Counted from the stretch's first letter, positions 16,964-26,785 are shown. The stretch: 64,000 bases of DNA from JAPYTK01 sp964401935 (GCA_964401935.1 CAYOAL010000041.1:1-64000); one strand, 5' to 3'. Numbers and translations: made by a program. The notes: generated by a model from the letters alone, not told the origin.

Positions 16964-18163
16964 TCACTGGCGCAGCGCGAGCGCCGTCGCCGTCTCGAGC
17001 TTCTTCAGGAGCGCCTCGTCGCCTGGCGCGAGCTTGAGGGCCTGCTGGAACGCCGCCGCCGCCACGCGGAAGTCGCCCTCGTCCATCGCCGTGTCGCCCT
17101 GCTCGATGTACTTCTCCACACGCTTCTGCTTGGCGGTCTCGCCGAGCTTGTCGAAGCGCTGACGGAGCATCTCGGCCGCGCTCTTGCGCACCTCTTCCTG
17201 CTTCTTGAAGGCGCCTTCCTCGAGCTGGGTGACCCGAGCATCGGGGACGCCCTTCTTGATCTGGGTGGCCTTGGCCCCCGCGAGCTTGCGGGCGAGCACC
17301 TCACGCGCCACCTTGGCCGCCTCCGGGTCGAGAGGCGCAGACGACGGCCTCGAGGCCAACGGTCGACGCCGGGCAGGGAGCGTGGACGACCGCGCGGGGG
17401 GAGCCATCGACTCGGCGGGCACCGGCGAGCCCGGCGCTGCGGGAGCGGTGCTCGACGAGGCCCCCGGGAAGGTCGAGGGCCCCGTCGGATCGGAGCTCGG
17501 CCGGCCCGCGGGACCCGAGCCCGGCTGCGAGCTCCGCGCCCCGGGGACCGACGAGCGCCCGGGCGGCACACTCGAGATCGGGGTCTCGGCCACGACCTCC
17601 GGATGGATGTGGTGCGGGATGCGGTCGCCGGGTTTGAGCGGTGGGAGGGCCGCGTCGTACAGCGCCCGGCGCTGTGGGAAGCGGAGCGTGTCGTGCGCGC
17701 GCGTGAGCGTGGCGAAGATGGTCTCGATCTTCAGCTTGAACGGTCCGAGCTCGCGGCCGAAGTACTTGTCGGGGTGATAACGGGGCGCGAGCTTGTAGTA
17801 GGCCTTCTTGATCTCGGCTGGACGCGCCTCCCGCGCCACCCCAAGCAGCTGGTAGTAGTCGATCACCGTCAGCGCGTCGGACATCCGAGAGATGTCGGCG
17901 CGCTCGTCCTCGCCGAGCTCGATCCCGTCGTCGCTGGGCGCCGGCGGCAGGTGTGCGCTGCGGAGCGACTCGTCGTCGAGCTCGATGACGCCGATCATCG
18001 CCAGGCGCTCGAGCATCTCGATCACCTGCTCCGGCGGGAGGCCAACCACGAAGGCGAGCTCCGCCTCCTCGAGGACGCCGTCCACCGCGCCGAGCAGGTG
18101 CTCCTCCTCCGGAGAAAGGTCGATGGTGGGCGCCTCACCCGTGCGTCTCGGAACCCGAGGCAT
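16964..18163 (-). CDS. J-domain (DnaJ-like) protein with TPR-like C-terminus
   Basis: The product is 399 aa. After an N-terminal region with a winged-helix look (about 15-70) comes a J-domain at about 100-165 (DYYQLLGVAR ... YHPDKYFG) with the HPD signature. A Pro/Ser-rich low-complexity linker follows, then a helical C-terminus with one TPR-like unit (GDFRVAAAAFQQALKLAPGD). It has no Gly/Phe or zinc-finger region, so it is not a standard DnaJ. It sits 135 bp upstream of dnaK on the same strand and probably feeds clients to that DnaK. Confidence 0.88.
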   Translation of the reverse strand: MPRVPRRTGEAPTIDLSPEEEHLLGAVDGVLEEAELAFVVGLPPEQVIEMLERLAMIGVIELDDESLRSAHLPPAPSDDGIELGEDERADISRMSDALTVIDYYQLLGVAREARPAEIKKAYYKLAPRYHPDKYFGRELGPFKLKIETIFATLTRAHDTLRFPQRRALYDAALPPLKPGDRIPHHIHPEVVAETPISSVPPGRSSVPGARSSQPGSGPAGRPSSDPTGPSTFPGASSSTAPAAPGSPVPAESMAPPARSSTLPARRRPLASRPSSAPLDPEAAKVAREVLARKLAGAKATQIKKGVPDARVTQLEEGAFKKQEEVRKSAAEMLRQRFDKLGETAKQKRVEKYIEQGDTAMDEGDFRVAAAAFQQALKLAPGDEALLKKLETATALALRQ

Positions 18164-18262
18164 GTGAACGGGACGTTAGCACGCCGCCGCGAACGCGGTC
18201 TCGTCCATGGCGTCCCGGCACCGGAGCGCTCCGCCGCGGCCCTCGGCCGTGTTCCCGAGAGG

Positions 18263-18859
18263 CTACTCGGGCGGGTCGACGAGCGCCTTGTCGATGACCT
18301 CTTCCTGGATGTCGATGGCCATCTCGAGCGCCTCGAGCGCGCGCGCCTTGGCCCGAGCGGCGCCGCTCGCGTCGCCGTCTTCGGTGAGCTTGTGCTGGAC
18401 TCGGCTCTCCACTGCCCCGAGCACCTCGAACAGGCGACCGCGGTAGTGGGTGCGCTCGGTGGCGAGCTCGAGCCCGCGTTGGAGGTCTCGCTTGGCCTCG
18501 TCGAAGCGGCCCTGGCTGCTCCGCAGCTCGGCCGTGCGGGCCAGGGTGTCCGCGAGCACCTCGCGGGCCTCCGGCGAGGGCTCGCCGGCGGGGAGTTGGC
18601 CCGTCACGAGCGCGTCCAACACGCGGATGGCTTCCTCGGGCCGATCGTCGGTCTCCGCGAGATCCGCCTTGAGGTGCGCCGCGCGCGCCTTGGAGAGAAA
18701 CGCGAGGAGCTCGGGGCTCACCGCGTCGGCCGGCGACGCGCACTCGGGCAGCGCGGTCTCGTCGAGCGGCTCGACACAGGCCACGAAGGTGGTGCCGAGC
18801 GCGCCAGTGAGGGCCGCCACGAACAGGCAAGAGAGCGTGATTTTCATGTGGCGCACCAT
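18263..18859 (-). CDS. Small lipoprotein, helical
   Basis: The product is 198 aa with a signal peptide and lipobox (TFVAC, Cys at about residue 28). The mature part is helical and Ala/Glu/Arg-rich with a TPR-like pattern (SQGRFDEAKRDLQRGLELA). The ATG shares one base with the stop of the anti-sigma-like gene (TGATG), so the two are translationally coupled. A role as a periplasmic sensor or partner for the membrane protein is inferred from coupling only. Confidence 0.75.
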   Translation of the reverse strand: MVRHMKITLSCLFVAALTGALGTTFVACVEPLDETALPECASPADAVSPELLAFLSKARAAHLKADLAETDDRPEEAIRVLDALVTGQLPAGEPSPEAREVLADTLARTAELRSSQGRFDEAKRDLQRGLELATERTHYRGRLFEVLGAVESRVQHKLTEDGDASGAARAKARALEALEMAIDIQEEVIDKALVDPPE

Positions 18860-20091
18860 CACTGAACCCCCCAACGCGCGAAGCGGTTGCGGCGTAGGTC
18901 GGAGGCCCGCGACGACACGATCTTGGCCATGCGGTCCGACTCACCACCGCTCGCAGGGAACTTCTCGAGAGGATCGAACAGCTCGGTGGTGGAGCGGGTG
19001 GTGATGAGCTCGCTGTCCACCGACGTGGGGATTGTGGCTACCGGGCCGCGACGTGTCTCGAGCCATCGCATCGAGCCGAAGAACAGGGCGAACCCGGCCG
19101 CGAGGGCGACCACCGCGCTGATCAACAGGCCCACCTGCCCACGCACACGGGAGTCGGGCCCGGAGCCGCGCCCGCTCGGCGCCAGCTCTCGCTGTGCACC
19201 CGTGAGCGCCTGCTCGAGCGCCCGGCGCAACCGCCGCTCGTGGGAGAGCTGGTCGAGCTCGGCGTCGCAGCGCGCCGCCCGGAGGGCCTCGATCGTGCCG
19301 CGCAGCGGGTGCTGCGACCCCTCGTCGAGGGCCACCGCGAGCGCCTCGGCGCGCTGCCGCTCCGCCGGCGACGCCACCTCCGCGCCGAGGGCGAGCACCA
19401 CGAGCGTGTCCCCGTCGGCCGGCTCGAGCGCCCGCGGTGCCCGCGCGGCGAAGAGCGCCGCCGCGAGCTCCGTGAGCGGCGCCTCCGTCCCTCGAGCGAC
19501 GAGGGGCACGCTCGTGTCGATGCCGAGCCCGATGGCCAGCAGCGCCTCGTGATCGTCCTCGGCCAGCGCGGTCGCGCCGAAGGCGGCACGGAGCGACACC
19601 GCGAGGTCGGCCAGCGCGTGCCGACCCCGGCCGTCGAGGGCGTCGCGCAAGCGCCGCGCCTCGGCCCACGCCGCGTCGCCGACCGCGTCGCGCCCGGCGC
19701 CGTCGCCGAGCGAGAGCGCCAAGAGGGCCTCGTGGTCTTCCTCCGCGAGGGCAGCCGCGCCCGTCACGGGAGCCGCAGCCCCGGCCCGCTGGAGCGCGCC
19801 CGCGAGCTCCACCAGCGCGCCGAGCTCTTCGTCGACGTCACCGCCGTCGAGCGCGTGCGCGAGCTGCTCGGCGCGGGCCGCTTCGCTGGGCCCCACGTCC
19901 ATCACCTCGTCGCCGAGCGTGAGCGCGAGCAAGGCCTCGTGATCGAGCGCGTCGAGCGGCTCGGGGGTCGTCGCCACGCGCATCGCGTCGGTGACCGCGT
20001 CGAGCTCGCGCGGCTCCACGCGCTCCTTGGGCTTGACGAGCCGCAGATCCTTGCGGCGGCCGTCTCCATCGCGGCGCCCGTCCCCGCTCAT
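18859..20091 (-). CDS. Single-pass membrane protein with four repeated cytoplasmic modules, probable anti-sigma factor
   Basis: The product is 410 aa. The start overlaps the sigma factor stop (ATGA). Residues about 50-275 contain a module opening DHEALLALxLGDE and ending in an Ala/Arg-rich helix. It occurs four times (from about 50, 119, 180 and 227); the third copy is shortened and the fourth diverged. One membrane helix lies at 320-341 and a 70-residue tail beyond it. No zinc-binding HxxxCxxC motif of ZAS anti-sigma factors is present. Coupling to the sigma gene and topology support an anti-sigma function; the modules might bind sigma or another partner. Confidence 0.65.
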   Translation of the reverse strand: MSGDGRRDGDGRRKDLRLVKPKERVEPRELDAVTDAMRVATTPEPLDALDHEALLALTLGDEVMDVGPSEAARAEQLAHALDGGDVDEELGALVELAGALQRAGAAAPVTGAAALAEEDHEALLALSLGDGAGRDAVGDAAWAEARRLRDALDGRGRHALADLAVSLRAAFGATALAEDDHEALLAIGLGIDTSVPLVARGTEAPLTELAAALFAARAPRALEPADGDTLVVLALGAEVASPAERQRAEALAVALDEGSQHPLRGTIEALRAARCDAELDQLSHERRLRRALEQALTGAQRELAPSGRGSGPDSRVRGQVGLLISAVVALAAGFALFFGSMRWLETRRGPVATIPTSVDSELITTRSTTELFDPLEKFPASGGESDRMAKIVSSRASDLRRNRFARWGVQ

Positions 20092-20912
20092 GACTCCGCT
20101 CCTTCGGCGTGGATCATCTTCTTCAGGGAGGCGAGGGCCCGGTGGAGCACCACGTCGAACGTGGGCACGGTGACGCCGAGCGCCTCGGCCGCGTCTTCGC
20201 GCGACCGCTCCTCGAGCACGCGGAGGCGGATGGCGGTGGCGTAGCGCTGGTTGATGCTCGCGAGGGCCCGCTCGAGCTTGTCCCGAGCCGCCACCTGATC
20301 GCGCTGGTTGCACACCTGCTCGTCGATGCCCTCCTCGAGATCGCGCTCGGCGGCCTCGACCGCTCGCGTGAGATCGGCGGGCTCGAAGAGCGTCTCGCGC
20401 TTCTTGCTGCGCAGCGCGTCGAGGGCGATGCGCATCGCGATGACCCGCAGCCAGGGATAGACCCCGCAGCCACGCCACTCGAACTGGTCGAAGCGCTCGA
20501 GCACCCGCATGTAGGTGTCGGCGAGGGCGTCTTGAGCCGCCGCCTCGCTCCCGAGGCGAGGCAGGAGCACGGTGCGGTAGAGGGTGGGGCCGTGCTTTCT
20601 CAGGAGCTTGGCGAGCGCCTGCTTGTCTCCCGTCTTGGCGCGGGCGCAGAGCTCTTGCTCTTCGGCGCGGTCGCGCTCCCGCGCCTCGTCGAGCGGTGAA
20701 GGCTCGCCCGGCTCGAGGTCGGATCGGCTTCCCTTCGCGCTTCCCTTGGCTACCACCTTCTGAACGATAGCATTCCGTCGCGCTCGCGCGCGATGCCGGT
20801 CCCCGTCCACCTCGTCCCCGAGCGCCACCATCCGTGCGACCGCGACGACCCTCGCCAGGAAGGGGTCGACCGAGACCAACACCGGGGTTGGTAGCTCCGC
20901 AATCGCGTTCAT
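20088..20912 (-). CDS. ECF-type RNA polymerase sigma factor
   Basis: The product is 274 aa from the ATG; a GTG six bases further upstream is an alternative. Region 2 is seen in AAQDALADTYMRVLERFDQFEW and GVYPWLRVIAMRIALDALR. Region 4 is the helix-turn-helix SREDAAEALGVTVPTFDVVLHRALASLKK. The N-terminal about 75 residues are extra relative to a minimal ECF sigma and rich in basic and acidic residues. It heads a - strand string with the membrane repeat protein and lipoprotein, and the J-domain/dnaK genes follow in the same direction. Confidence 0.85.
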   Translation of the reverse strand: MNAIAELPTPVLVSVDPFLARVVAVARMVALGDEVDGDRHRARARRNAIVQKVVAKGSAKGSRSDLEPGEPSPLDEARERDRAEEQELCARAKTGDKQALAKLLRKHGPTLYRTVLLPRLGSEAAAQDALADTYMRVLERFDQFEWRGCGVYPWLRVIAMRIALDALRSKKRETLFEPADLTRAVEAAERDLEEGIDEQVCNQRDQVAARDKLERALASINQRYATAIRLRVLEERSREDAAEALGVTVPTFDVVLHRALASLKKMIHAEGAES

Positions 20913-21165
20913 GTCCACTGAACGACCGTGGCCGCGCCGACCTTACGCTCGACCCACGCGACGGATGCGCAGTCGTCCCGGGAGCGGGCCCCCAGGCCCT
21001 TCGGCGGGGGCGGTGCACCGGGCGGCCCACGGGCACCGGGGGGCAGCAGGCCCGAGGAGCGGGAGGCGGACCCTCTTCCGACGAGCGAGGGCCCCGACCG
21101 ATTCACCGACCCGCCGCGCTGCGCTCGTGCTTGCGCCCAAGCGTGGAGGATCACAAAGTTCTCTC

Positions 21166-22104
21166 GTGCCCGCTTCCCCCCCTACGGTAGCTTGCAAGAA
21201 CTGCGGCGCGCTCAACGGCGCCGACTTCGACCGCTGTATCCGCTGCAACCAGTCGCTGCGCGGCGCGGTCGTGGCGGTCTCGGCCACGCGCCGTGTTCCT
21301 GCTCCACGGCGCGCGCCTCGAGCCGGCCCCGGGAGCGAGCCGTTGCTCGGGCGCTGGCCCGCCGACATCCTCCCCGCGGCCAAGCTGCTCGTGTTCCTCA
21401 ACGTGGTCGTGTTCGCCGGCCACTTCATCGGCGCCTTCACGCACGATCCGAGCTTCGGCACGCTCTTGTCCGGGGGAAACAGCTTCGATGCCCTGCGCTA
21501 CGGGGCGCTGCCCCTCGGCACCGTCGACGCACCGCCGCTCGATCCTTGGATGATCCGCGCCGAGCCGTGGCGCATCGTCACCGCCTGCTTCGTGCACCTC
21601 GGTCCGCTGCACCTGCTCATGAACATGATGGCGCTCACCTACTTCGCCCAGATCGCGGAGCCCGCCATCGGCTCCATCCGCTTCGTGATCGCCTACCTCC
21701 TCACCGGCGTGGCCGGCTACCTCGCGAGCGCGGCCTGGTTCTTCGTGTTTGGCAACCCGACCATCACCGCCGGCGCGAGCGGGGCCGTGTTCGGGGTGAT
21801 GGGCCTCATCCTGGGCTTCCTGATGCGGCGGCGCGACGAGCGCTGGAAGTCGTGGCTCGGTCGGGTGGTCGTCGTCACCCTCGTGATCAGCTTCGTCCTC
21901 CCGGTGAACATCAACCACAGCGCCCACATCGGTGGCTTGGTCTCCGGCGTCGGCTTCGGCGCGCTCTTCGCCCCCGGCGCGCCTCAGCCGTCCACGGGGT
22001 GGCAGCGGGTGATCGCTGCCTTGTGTCTCGTGGGGTCTTTGGCGGCGCTCCTCGCGGTGCGCTTCTCTCCGTATTACGAGCGCATCGCAGCGACCGCCAT
22101 CTGA
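21166..22104 (+). CDS. Rhomboid-family intramembrane serine protease with N-terminal zinc ribbon
   Basis: The product is 312 aa from a GTG start; a GGAGGA lies about 15 nt upstream, a little far. Residues 10-27 form a CxxC...CxxC ribbon (CKNCGALNGADFDRCIRCNQ). The six-helix core has HLGPLHLLMNMMALTYF, the catalytic Ser in GASGAVFGVMG and the catalytic His in HSAHIGG. Rhomboids cut membrane proteins within or near the bilayer. It diverges from the sigma factor gene across about 250 bp that would hold both promoters. Confidence 0.88.
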   Translation: MPASPPTVACKNCGALNGADFDRCIRCNQSLRGAVVAVSATRRVPAPRRAPRAGPGSEPLLGRWPADILPAAKLLVFLNVVVFAGHFIGAFTHDPSFGTLLSGGNSFDALRYGALPLGTVDAPPLDPWMIRAEPWRIVTACFVHLGPLHLLMNMMALTYFAQIAEPAIGSIRFVIAYLLTGVAGYLASAAWFFVFGNPTITAGASGAVFGVMGLILGFLMRRRDERWKSWLGRVVVVTLVISFVLPVNINHSAHIGGLVSGVGFGALFAPGAPQPSTGWQRVIAALCLVGSLAALLAVRFSPYYERIAATAI

Positions 22105-22163
22105 CCCCCACGCGCCCTCCCTCGGCGAGAGGCGGCGCGAGGCCTCGGCCCCCTGCCAACCTG

Positions 22164-23306
22164 CTAGAAGCGCCCCAGGGTGGAGAAGCCGGCGTAGCGC
22201 CGCATGGACACGTTCATCAAGAGGGCGATCGCGAGCGCGACCGTGATGACGCTGCTGCCGCCGTACGAGAACAACGGCAGCGTCATGCCCACGACCGGCA
22301 GCATGCCGCTCGCCATCCCGAGGTTGATGACGGTGTGCCAGAAGATGAGGGCCCCGCAGCCCACCGCCACCACCGCGCCGAACCTGTCGCGAGCGAGCGA
22401 CGCGATCCGGATCGACCACAACACGAGAAACCCGTAGAGCCCGAGGAGCACGAAGGTGCCGAGCAGGCCCCACTCCTCCGCGAACACCGGGTACGGAAAG
22501 TCGGAGTATTGGTCGGGCAGGAACCCGTGCTGGTTCTGGATCCCGTTCATGTAGCCCTGCCCGAAGAACCCGCCGTTGCCGATGGCGATCCGCGCGTGGT
22601 AGGCGTGGTAGCCGCTGCCGCTCAGATCCTCGCTGGGGTTGAGGAACGCGGTCACCCGGTCACGCTGATACGGCAGGGCGAACTGCCAGATCAAGGGCAC
22701 CGCGGTCACCCCCACCAAGAAGAAGTTGACCATCGAGCGGCGACGGATCCTCGTGATGGCGGCCACCGCGACGAAGATCAGCACGTGCACGAGCGCCGTC
22801 CCCAGATCCGGCTGGCGGGCGACCAAGAGGGCTGGAACGGCGGTGATCGCGGCCGGAATGGCGAGATCTTTGAGGGTGCGCTCCTCGTTCTTGGGATCGT
22901 TGTGCAGATACTTCGCGAGCGCGATGATCAGGCAGATCTTGGTGAACTCGCTGGGCTGAAAGCTGAACGAGCCGATGTTGATCCAGCGGGCGGCGCCGCG
23001 CACGTCGCGGGCGAGGATGGACACCAGCACCAAGCTGAACACGCCGGCGGCGTAGATCACGTAGCCGAAGCGCTCGATGTGGCGATAGTCGATGGCGGCC
23101 ACGATCGCGCCCCCCACGCCGCCGATGGCCAGCCAATACACCTGGTTGATGTAGATCTCGGCGAGACCGGCCTTGGTGGTGTTGAAGTAGACGCTCGTCG
23201 CGCTGTAGAGGTTGACCATCCCGAGCACGGCGATCACCATCGCCACGATGAAGAGCGGCCAGTCGACGTGGTCGCGGGCCCGGGTGGAGAGCGCAGAGCC
23301 GGTCAT
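22164..23306 (-). CDS. rodA: Peptidoglycan glycosyltransferase RodA (SEDS family)
   Basis: The product is 380 aa with about ten membrane segments. Conserved SEDS segments include FQPSEFTKI, RQPDLGTAL, LPDQYSDFPYPVFAEEWG and GMASGMLPVVGMTLPLFSYGGSS. It polymerises glycan strands for elongation together with the transpeptidase encoded just upstream. The ATG shares a base with the mrdA stop (TGATG), giving tight coupling and probably stoichiometric expression. Confidence 0.95.
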   Translation of the reverse strand: MTGSALSTRARDHVDWPLFIVAMVIAVLGMVNLYSATSVYFNTTKAGLAEIYINQVYWLAIGGVGGAIVAAIDYRHIERFGYVIYAAGVFSLVLVSILARDVRGAARWINIGSFSFQPSEFTKICLIIALAKYLHNDPKNEERTLKDLAIPAAITAVPALLVARQPDLGTALVHVLIFVAVAAITRIRRRSMVNFFLVGVTAVPLIWQFALPYQRDRVTAFLNPSEDLSGSGYHAYHARIAIGNGGFFGQGYMNGIQNQHGFLPDQYSDFPYPVFAEEWGLLGTFVLLGLYGFLVLWSIRIASLARDRFGAVVAVGCGALIFWHTVINLGMASGMLPVVGMTLPLFSYGGSSVITVALAIALLMNVSMRRYAGFSTLGRF

Positions 23307-25291
23307 CAAGGCTTCGGCCCTCCCTGCACCGCCCGCGCGTCCTCTTTGCTCTTCCGCTCCGCTTTGAGCTGCTGGTAGGCCTGGATGATCTCGAACGCGA
23401 CGGGGGCCGCGTGTTTTCCACCGGCCCCGCCGTGCTCGATGAGCACCACCACCGCCACCTCGGGCGTGCTCGACGGTGCGTAGCCCGCGAACCAGGCGTG
23501 GTCGCGGTTGAAGTACCAGATGTTGTCGAGCTCCTCGCCCCGCGCGAGCCGATGCGACACCTGCGCAGAGCCCGTCTTCCCCGACACGTCGACCCCCGCG
23601 AGCCGCGCCTTGTGCGCGGTGCCACCGGCCTCGTTCACCCCACCCCAGAGGGCACGATCGATCAGCTTGCGGTGGGTGCCGTCGAGCTTGATCCGCCGTC
23701 GCACGCGCGGCGAAAACTCCTGCACCACCTCGCCCCCAGCGGTCTCTACCGCGCGCACCACCTGAGGCTGATACAGCGTCCCCCCGTTGGCGAGGGCGGC
23801 GTAGGCCAGCGCGAGCTGCAACACGCTCACCGTGGTGGCTCCTTGGCCGATGGCCGCGTTGACGGTGAAGCCGAGGCGGAACTGCCCCTTGTTGCGCAGC
23901 GTCATCCACGCCCGCGTGGGCATCCGCCCGCTCGTCTCCGCGTTGATGCCGAGACCCGTCTTCTTGCCGAACCCGTAGCGCAAGCCGCGCTCGGCGATCA
24001 TGTCCATACCCACGCCGTAGTCGCTGACGAGGGCGTAGAAGTACACGTTGCACGACTCGGCGATGGCCTTGTGCAGGCCCGTGGAGCCGTGCGACTGGGT
24101 GCAGCGGAAGATCCGGCGGCCGAAGCGAAGAAACCCACGACAATTGACGTGTCGCCGCGGATCGATGAGCCCCATCTCGAGCGCGGTGAGCGCGGTGAAG
24201 GGCTTGAACGTGGAGCCTGGTGGATAGGCGCCGCTCACCGTCTTGTCGAGCGCCGGCTTGAGCGCGTGGCTGAACACGTCGCGGAAGGCCGCCTTGGCAG
24301 CCTCTTTGCCGTAGCCCCCGGAGAGCTCGTTGGGGTCGTAGCTCGGCTTGGACACCAGCCCCAGGATGCGGCCGGTGCGTACGTCGATGAGCGCCGCGCC
24401 CCCCGCCTGCTCCTGGCGCATGGCCTTGATCATCGCCTGCTGGATGTCGGCGTCGATGGTCAGGCGCAGATCGCGCCCGGGGATGGGATCGGTGCGCTTG
24501 GGATCGTCGATGATCTCCTCGCGCCCCTGCTTGCGCACCCCCCGCGCGTCGACCACCACCTTCTCCCAGCCACGGGTGCCCCGGAGGTAGCTCTCCCAAG
24601 CGCGCTCGAGGCCGGTGGCGCCGATGCGATCGCCCTCCATGTAGTTGCTCTTGCGAAGCTTGACGAGCATCTCGCCGTCGACCTCGCGCATGTAGCCGAG
24701 GATGTGCGCCCCCACCTTCTTCATGGGGTAATAGCGCACGCTCACCGGCACCACGTCGATCCCTGGCAGCTCACGCGCGTGCGTCTCGAGCACCGCCACC
24801 ACGTCGCGCGACAAGTCTTCGCGGAGGAGGATCTGTTGGTGCATTCGAGGCCCCTCGCTCTCGCGGATGGCGAGGAGCTTCTCTTCCAGCTCTTGGCGCT
24901 CGAGCGCGCTGAGGCCCAACCACTCCACGAGCTTCTTCCACGGCGGCGCCATCTCGGGCTTGAGGCGCGGCGTCGAGGTCTCTTCGCAGGGCCACCGCTT
25001 GTCGTCCCCGGCGCAGGTCACCCGCCTGGGCACCACGAAGAGGTTGTACGCAGGGCGACTCGCCGCGAGCACCTTGCCGAACTTGTCGCGGATCACGCCG
25101 CGGGTGGTGGCGAGCGTCACCTTGCGGACGATGTTCTCCTTCGCTACCGCCTGATAGTCGGCACCGTGCACGATCTGCAGCTGGACGGCGCGGCCGGCGA
25201 TGGCGAGGAACGCCACCATCACGAAGAGCGTCAGCCAGCGGAACCGGCGCCGGAACTCGCTCACGTCGGGCCGCTGCACGAGGAGGCTCAT
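23306..25291 (-). CDS. mrdA: Penicillin-binding protein 2 (elongasome transpeptidase)
   Basis: The product is 661 aa. One N-terminal membrane segment (LTLFVMVAFLAIAGRAVQLQ) precedes the pedestal domain. The transpeptidase domain has SxxK in GSTFKPF (about residue 361), SxN in SCNVYFYAL (about 411) and KTG in SGKTGSAQV (about 571). Cross-links peptidoglycan during cell elongation in the periplasm, paired with RodA. The start overlaps the mreD stop (ATGA). Confidence 0.95.
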   Translation of the reverse strand: MSLLVQRPDVSEFRRRFRWLTLFVMVAFLAIAGRAVQLQIVHGADYQAVAKENIVRKVTLATTRGVIRDKFGKVLAASRPAYNLFVVPRRVTCAGDDKRWPCEETSTPRLKPEMAPPWKKLVEWLGLSALERQELEEKLLAIRESEGPRMHQQILLREDLSRDVVAVLETHARELPGIDVVPVSVRYYPMKKVGAHILGYMREVDGEMLVKLRKSNYMEGDRIGATGLERAWESYLRGTRGWEKVVVDARGVRKQGREEIIDDPKRTDPIPGRDLRLTIDADIQQAMIKAMRQEQAGGAALIDVRTGRILGLVSKPSYDPNELSGGYGKEAAKAAFRDVFSHALKPALDKTVSGAYPPGSTFKPFTALTALEMGLIDPRRHVNCRGFLRFGRRIFRCTQSHGSTGLHKAIAESCNVYFYALVSDYGVGMDMIAERGLRYGFGKKTGLGINAETSGRMPTRAWMTLRNKGQFRLGFTVNAAIGQGATTVSVLQLALAYAALANGGTLYQPQVVRAVETAGGEVVQEFSPRVRRRIKLDGTHRKLIDRALWGGVNEAGGTAHKARLAGVDVSGKTGSAQVSHRLARGEELDNIWYFNRDHAWFAGYAPSSTPEVAVVVLIEHGGAGGKHAAPVAFEIIQAYQQLKAERKSKEDARAVQGGPKP

Positions 25292-25845
25292 CGCGAGAGC
25301 ACCTCCGGGCGCGGGACGGTGATCGTGGCCTGGTGGATGCGCTGCGCGAAGCTGAACACGACGGGCGCAAACACGGCGGTGGCCAGCGCGTGCGGCAACA
25401 CCAGCGACGCGAGCGCTCGCGGTCGGGCCGCGTCACCAGCGAAGATCGCGGTGAGGAGCACGATGATCACACCCTCGAGCAGCGAGAAACAAAACGCGAG
25501 CGCGATCTTGGTGAGCGCGGTCTGCGCCGCGAGCCTGACGCCCGCCCCCCGCGAGATGACGAACACGGCCACGCTGGTGAACGTGTAGAGGCCGATGGGA
25601 GCCGAGGCGAACACGTCGAGCAGGTAGCCGAGCAAGAAGGACAGGAGCGCCCCCCGCCACAGCGCGTACTCGTGAACTCCCATGAACACGATGAGGGGGA
25701 GGAGGAGGCTCGGGGTCACCCCGGCCACGCTGAACGACTCGAACAGCGAGGCCTGGAGCCGCACCAGGTAGCCCACGACGCGGAACAGGTTGCTCTGAAC
25801 GATGATGAGTCCGAGCCCGAGCGCGAGAAATGCCGTGTTCCGCAT
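25288..25845 (-). CDS. mreD: Rod-shape-determining membrane protein MreD
   Basis: The product is 185 aa with five to six hydrophobic segments, no charged catalytic motif, and the position between mreC and mrdA that is standard for mreD. Segments such as GYLLDVFASAPIGLYTFTSVAVFVISRG fit the family. It links MreC and the MreB filament system in the inner membrane. Sequence conservation of MreD is low, so the call rests partly on order. Confidence 0.88.
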   Translation of the reverse strand: MRNTAFLALGLGLIIVQSNLFRVVGYLVRLQASLFESFSVAGVTPSLLLPLIVFMGVHEYALWRGALLSFLLGYLLDVFASAPIGLYTFTSVAVFVISRGAGVRLAAQTALTKIALAFCFSLLEGVIIVLLTAIFAGDAARPRALASLVLPHALATAVFAPVVFSFAQRIHQATITVPRPEVLSR

Positions 25846-25857
25846 GGCCGCACCCCC

Positions 25858-26730
25858 TCAACGCTGACTCGTCTTGTCCCCTTCCGCCGCCTTCTCGTCC
25901 ACGTTGGTGATCACGATGAGCACCTCACGCAGACGCGAGAAATCGACGGTCGGCTCGGCGTTGACCGTTTGATAGATCCCGTAGTCTCGGCGCACCACCT
26001 CCGAGACCTTGGCGACCGGGATCCCGGCCGGGAAGCGCTTGCCCCAGCCGCTCGTCACGAGGAGGTCGCCCACCTCGATTTCGTCGGTGCGCTTCACGTA
26101 CTCCACGCGGCACACGTACTTCGACTCGTCGCCCGTGCCCCGCACGAACCCGCGCGCTCCCGTGCGTTCCACCACCACGTCGACACCGCTGCCAGCGTCG
26201 ACCACGAGCTGCACCTCCACCGTGTCGCCGGCCACCTTGCCGGTGGTCCCCACCACCCCATCGAGCGTGATCACGGGGAACCTCGCGCTAGAGCGGATCT
26301 CGGTGCTGGGCCGATCGAGCGCGACGTGAGCCACGCGAAAGAACTCCACCGTGTCTTTGCTGATCACCTCCGCGCTCACCACGTCGGCGGTGGTGTGTTT
26401 CTTCAGATCGAGCAGCCCTCGCAGACGGCGGTTCTCCTCCTCGAGGTGCTCGAGCTTGCGCACCTTCGCCTCGAGGCGCGCCGCCTCGGCGCCGAGCTTG
26501 GCGTTGTCCTCCTTCACGTCCACGAGGTACACGTAGTCGGTGAAGATGCCGCTGATGTTTCGCGCCAGCGTCGCCGCCGCGAACTGGATCGGCGTGATGA
26601 TGCGCATGATCAGCTTGTCGGGGCCGGAGATCTGCCGCGGATCGCGCTGCATGCTGTAGCGCAAGAACCAAAACGGCACGGCCAGCGCCAAGAGCACGAC
26701 GACGACGTCTCTGTAGCGCTTGAAGTTCAT
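25858..26730 (-). CDS. mreC: Rod-shape-determining protein MreC
   Basis: The product is 290 aa. A short cytoplasmic N-terminus and one membrane helix (VVVVLLALAVPFWFL) precede a coiled coil (about 70-105, ARLEAKVRKLEHLEEENRRL). Two beta-barrel domains follow, with the family-typical GVVGTTGKVAGDTVEVQLVVD. It organises the elongation complex and activates PBP2. It lies 55 nt downstream of mreB. Confidence 0.93.
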   Translation of the reverse strand: MNFKRYRDVVVVLLALAVPFWFLRYSMQRDPRQISGPDKLIMRIITPIQFAAATLARNISGIFTDYVYLVDVKEDNAKLGAEAARLEAKVRKLEHLEEENRRLRGLLDLKKHTTADVVSAEVISKDTVEFFRVAHVALDRPSTEIRSSARFPVITLDGVVGTTGKVAGDTVEVQLVVDAGSGVDVVVERTGARGFVRGTGDESKYVCRVEYVKRTDEIEVGDLLVTSGWGKRFPAGIPVAKVSEVVRRDYGIYQTVNAEPTVDFSRLREVLIVITNVDEKAAEGDKTSQR

Positions 26731-26785
26731 GGTTCACTCAGCGAATCAGCGAAGCGGGAGAGGGGGCCCTCCGTCCAGGTGCTGT

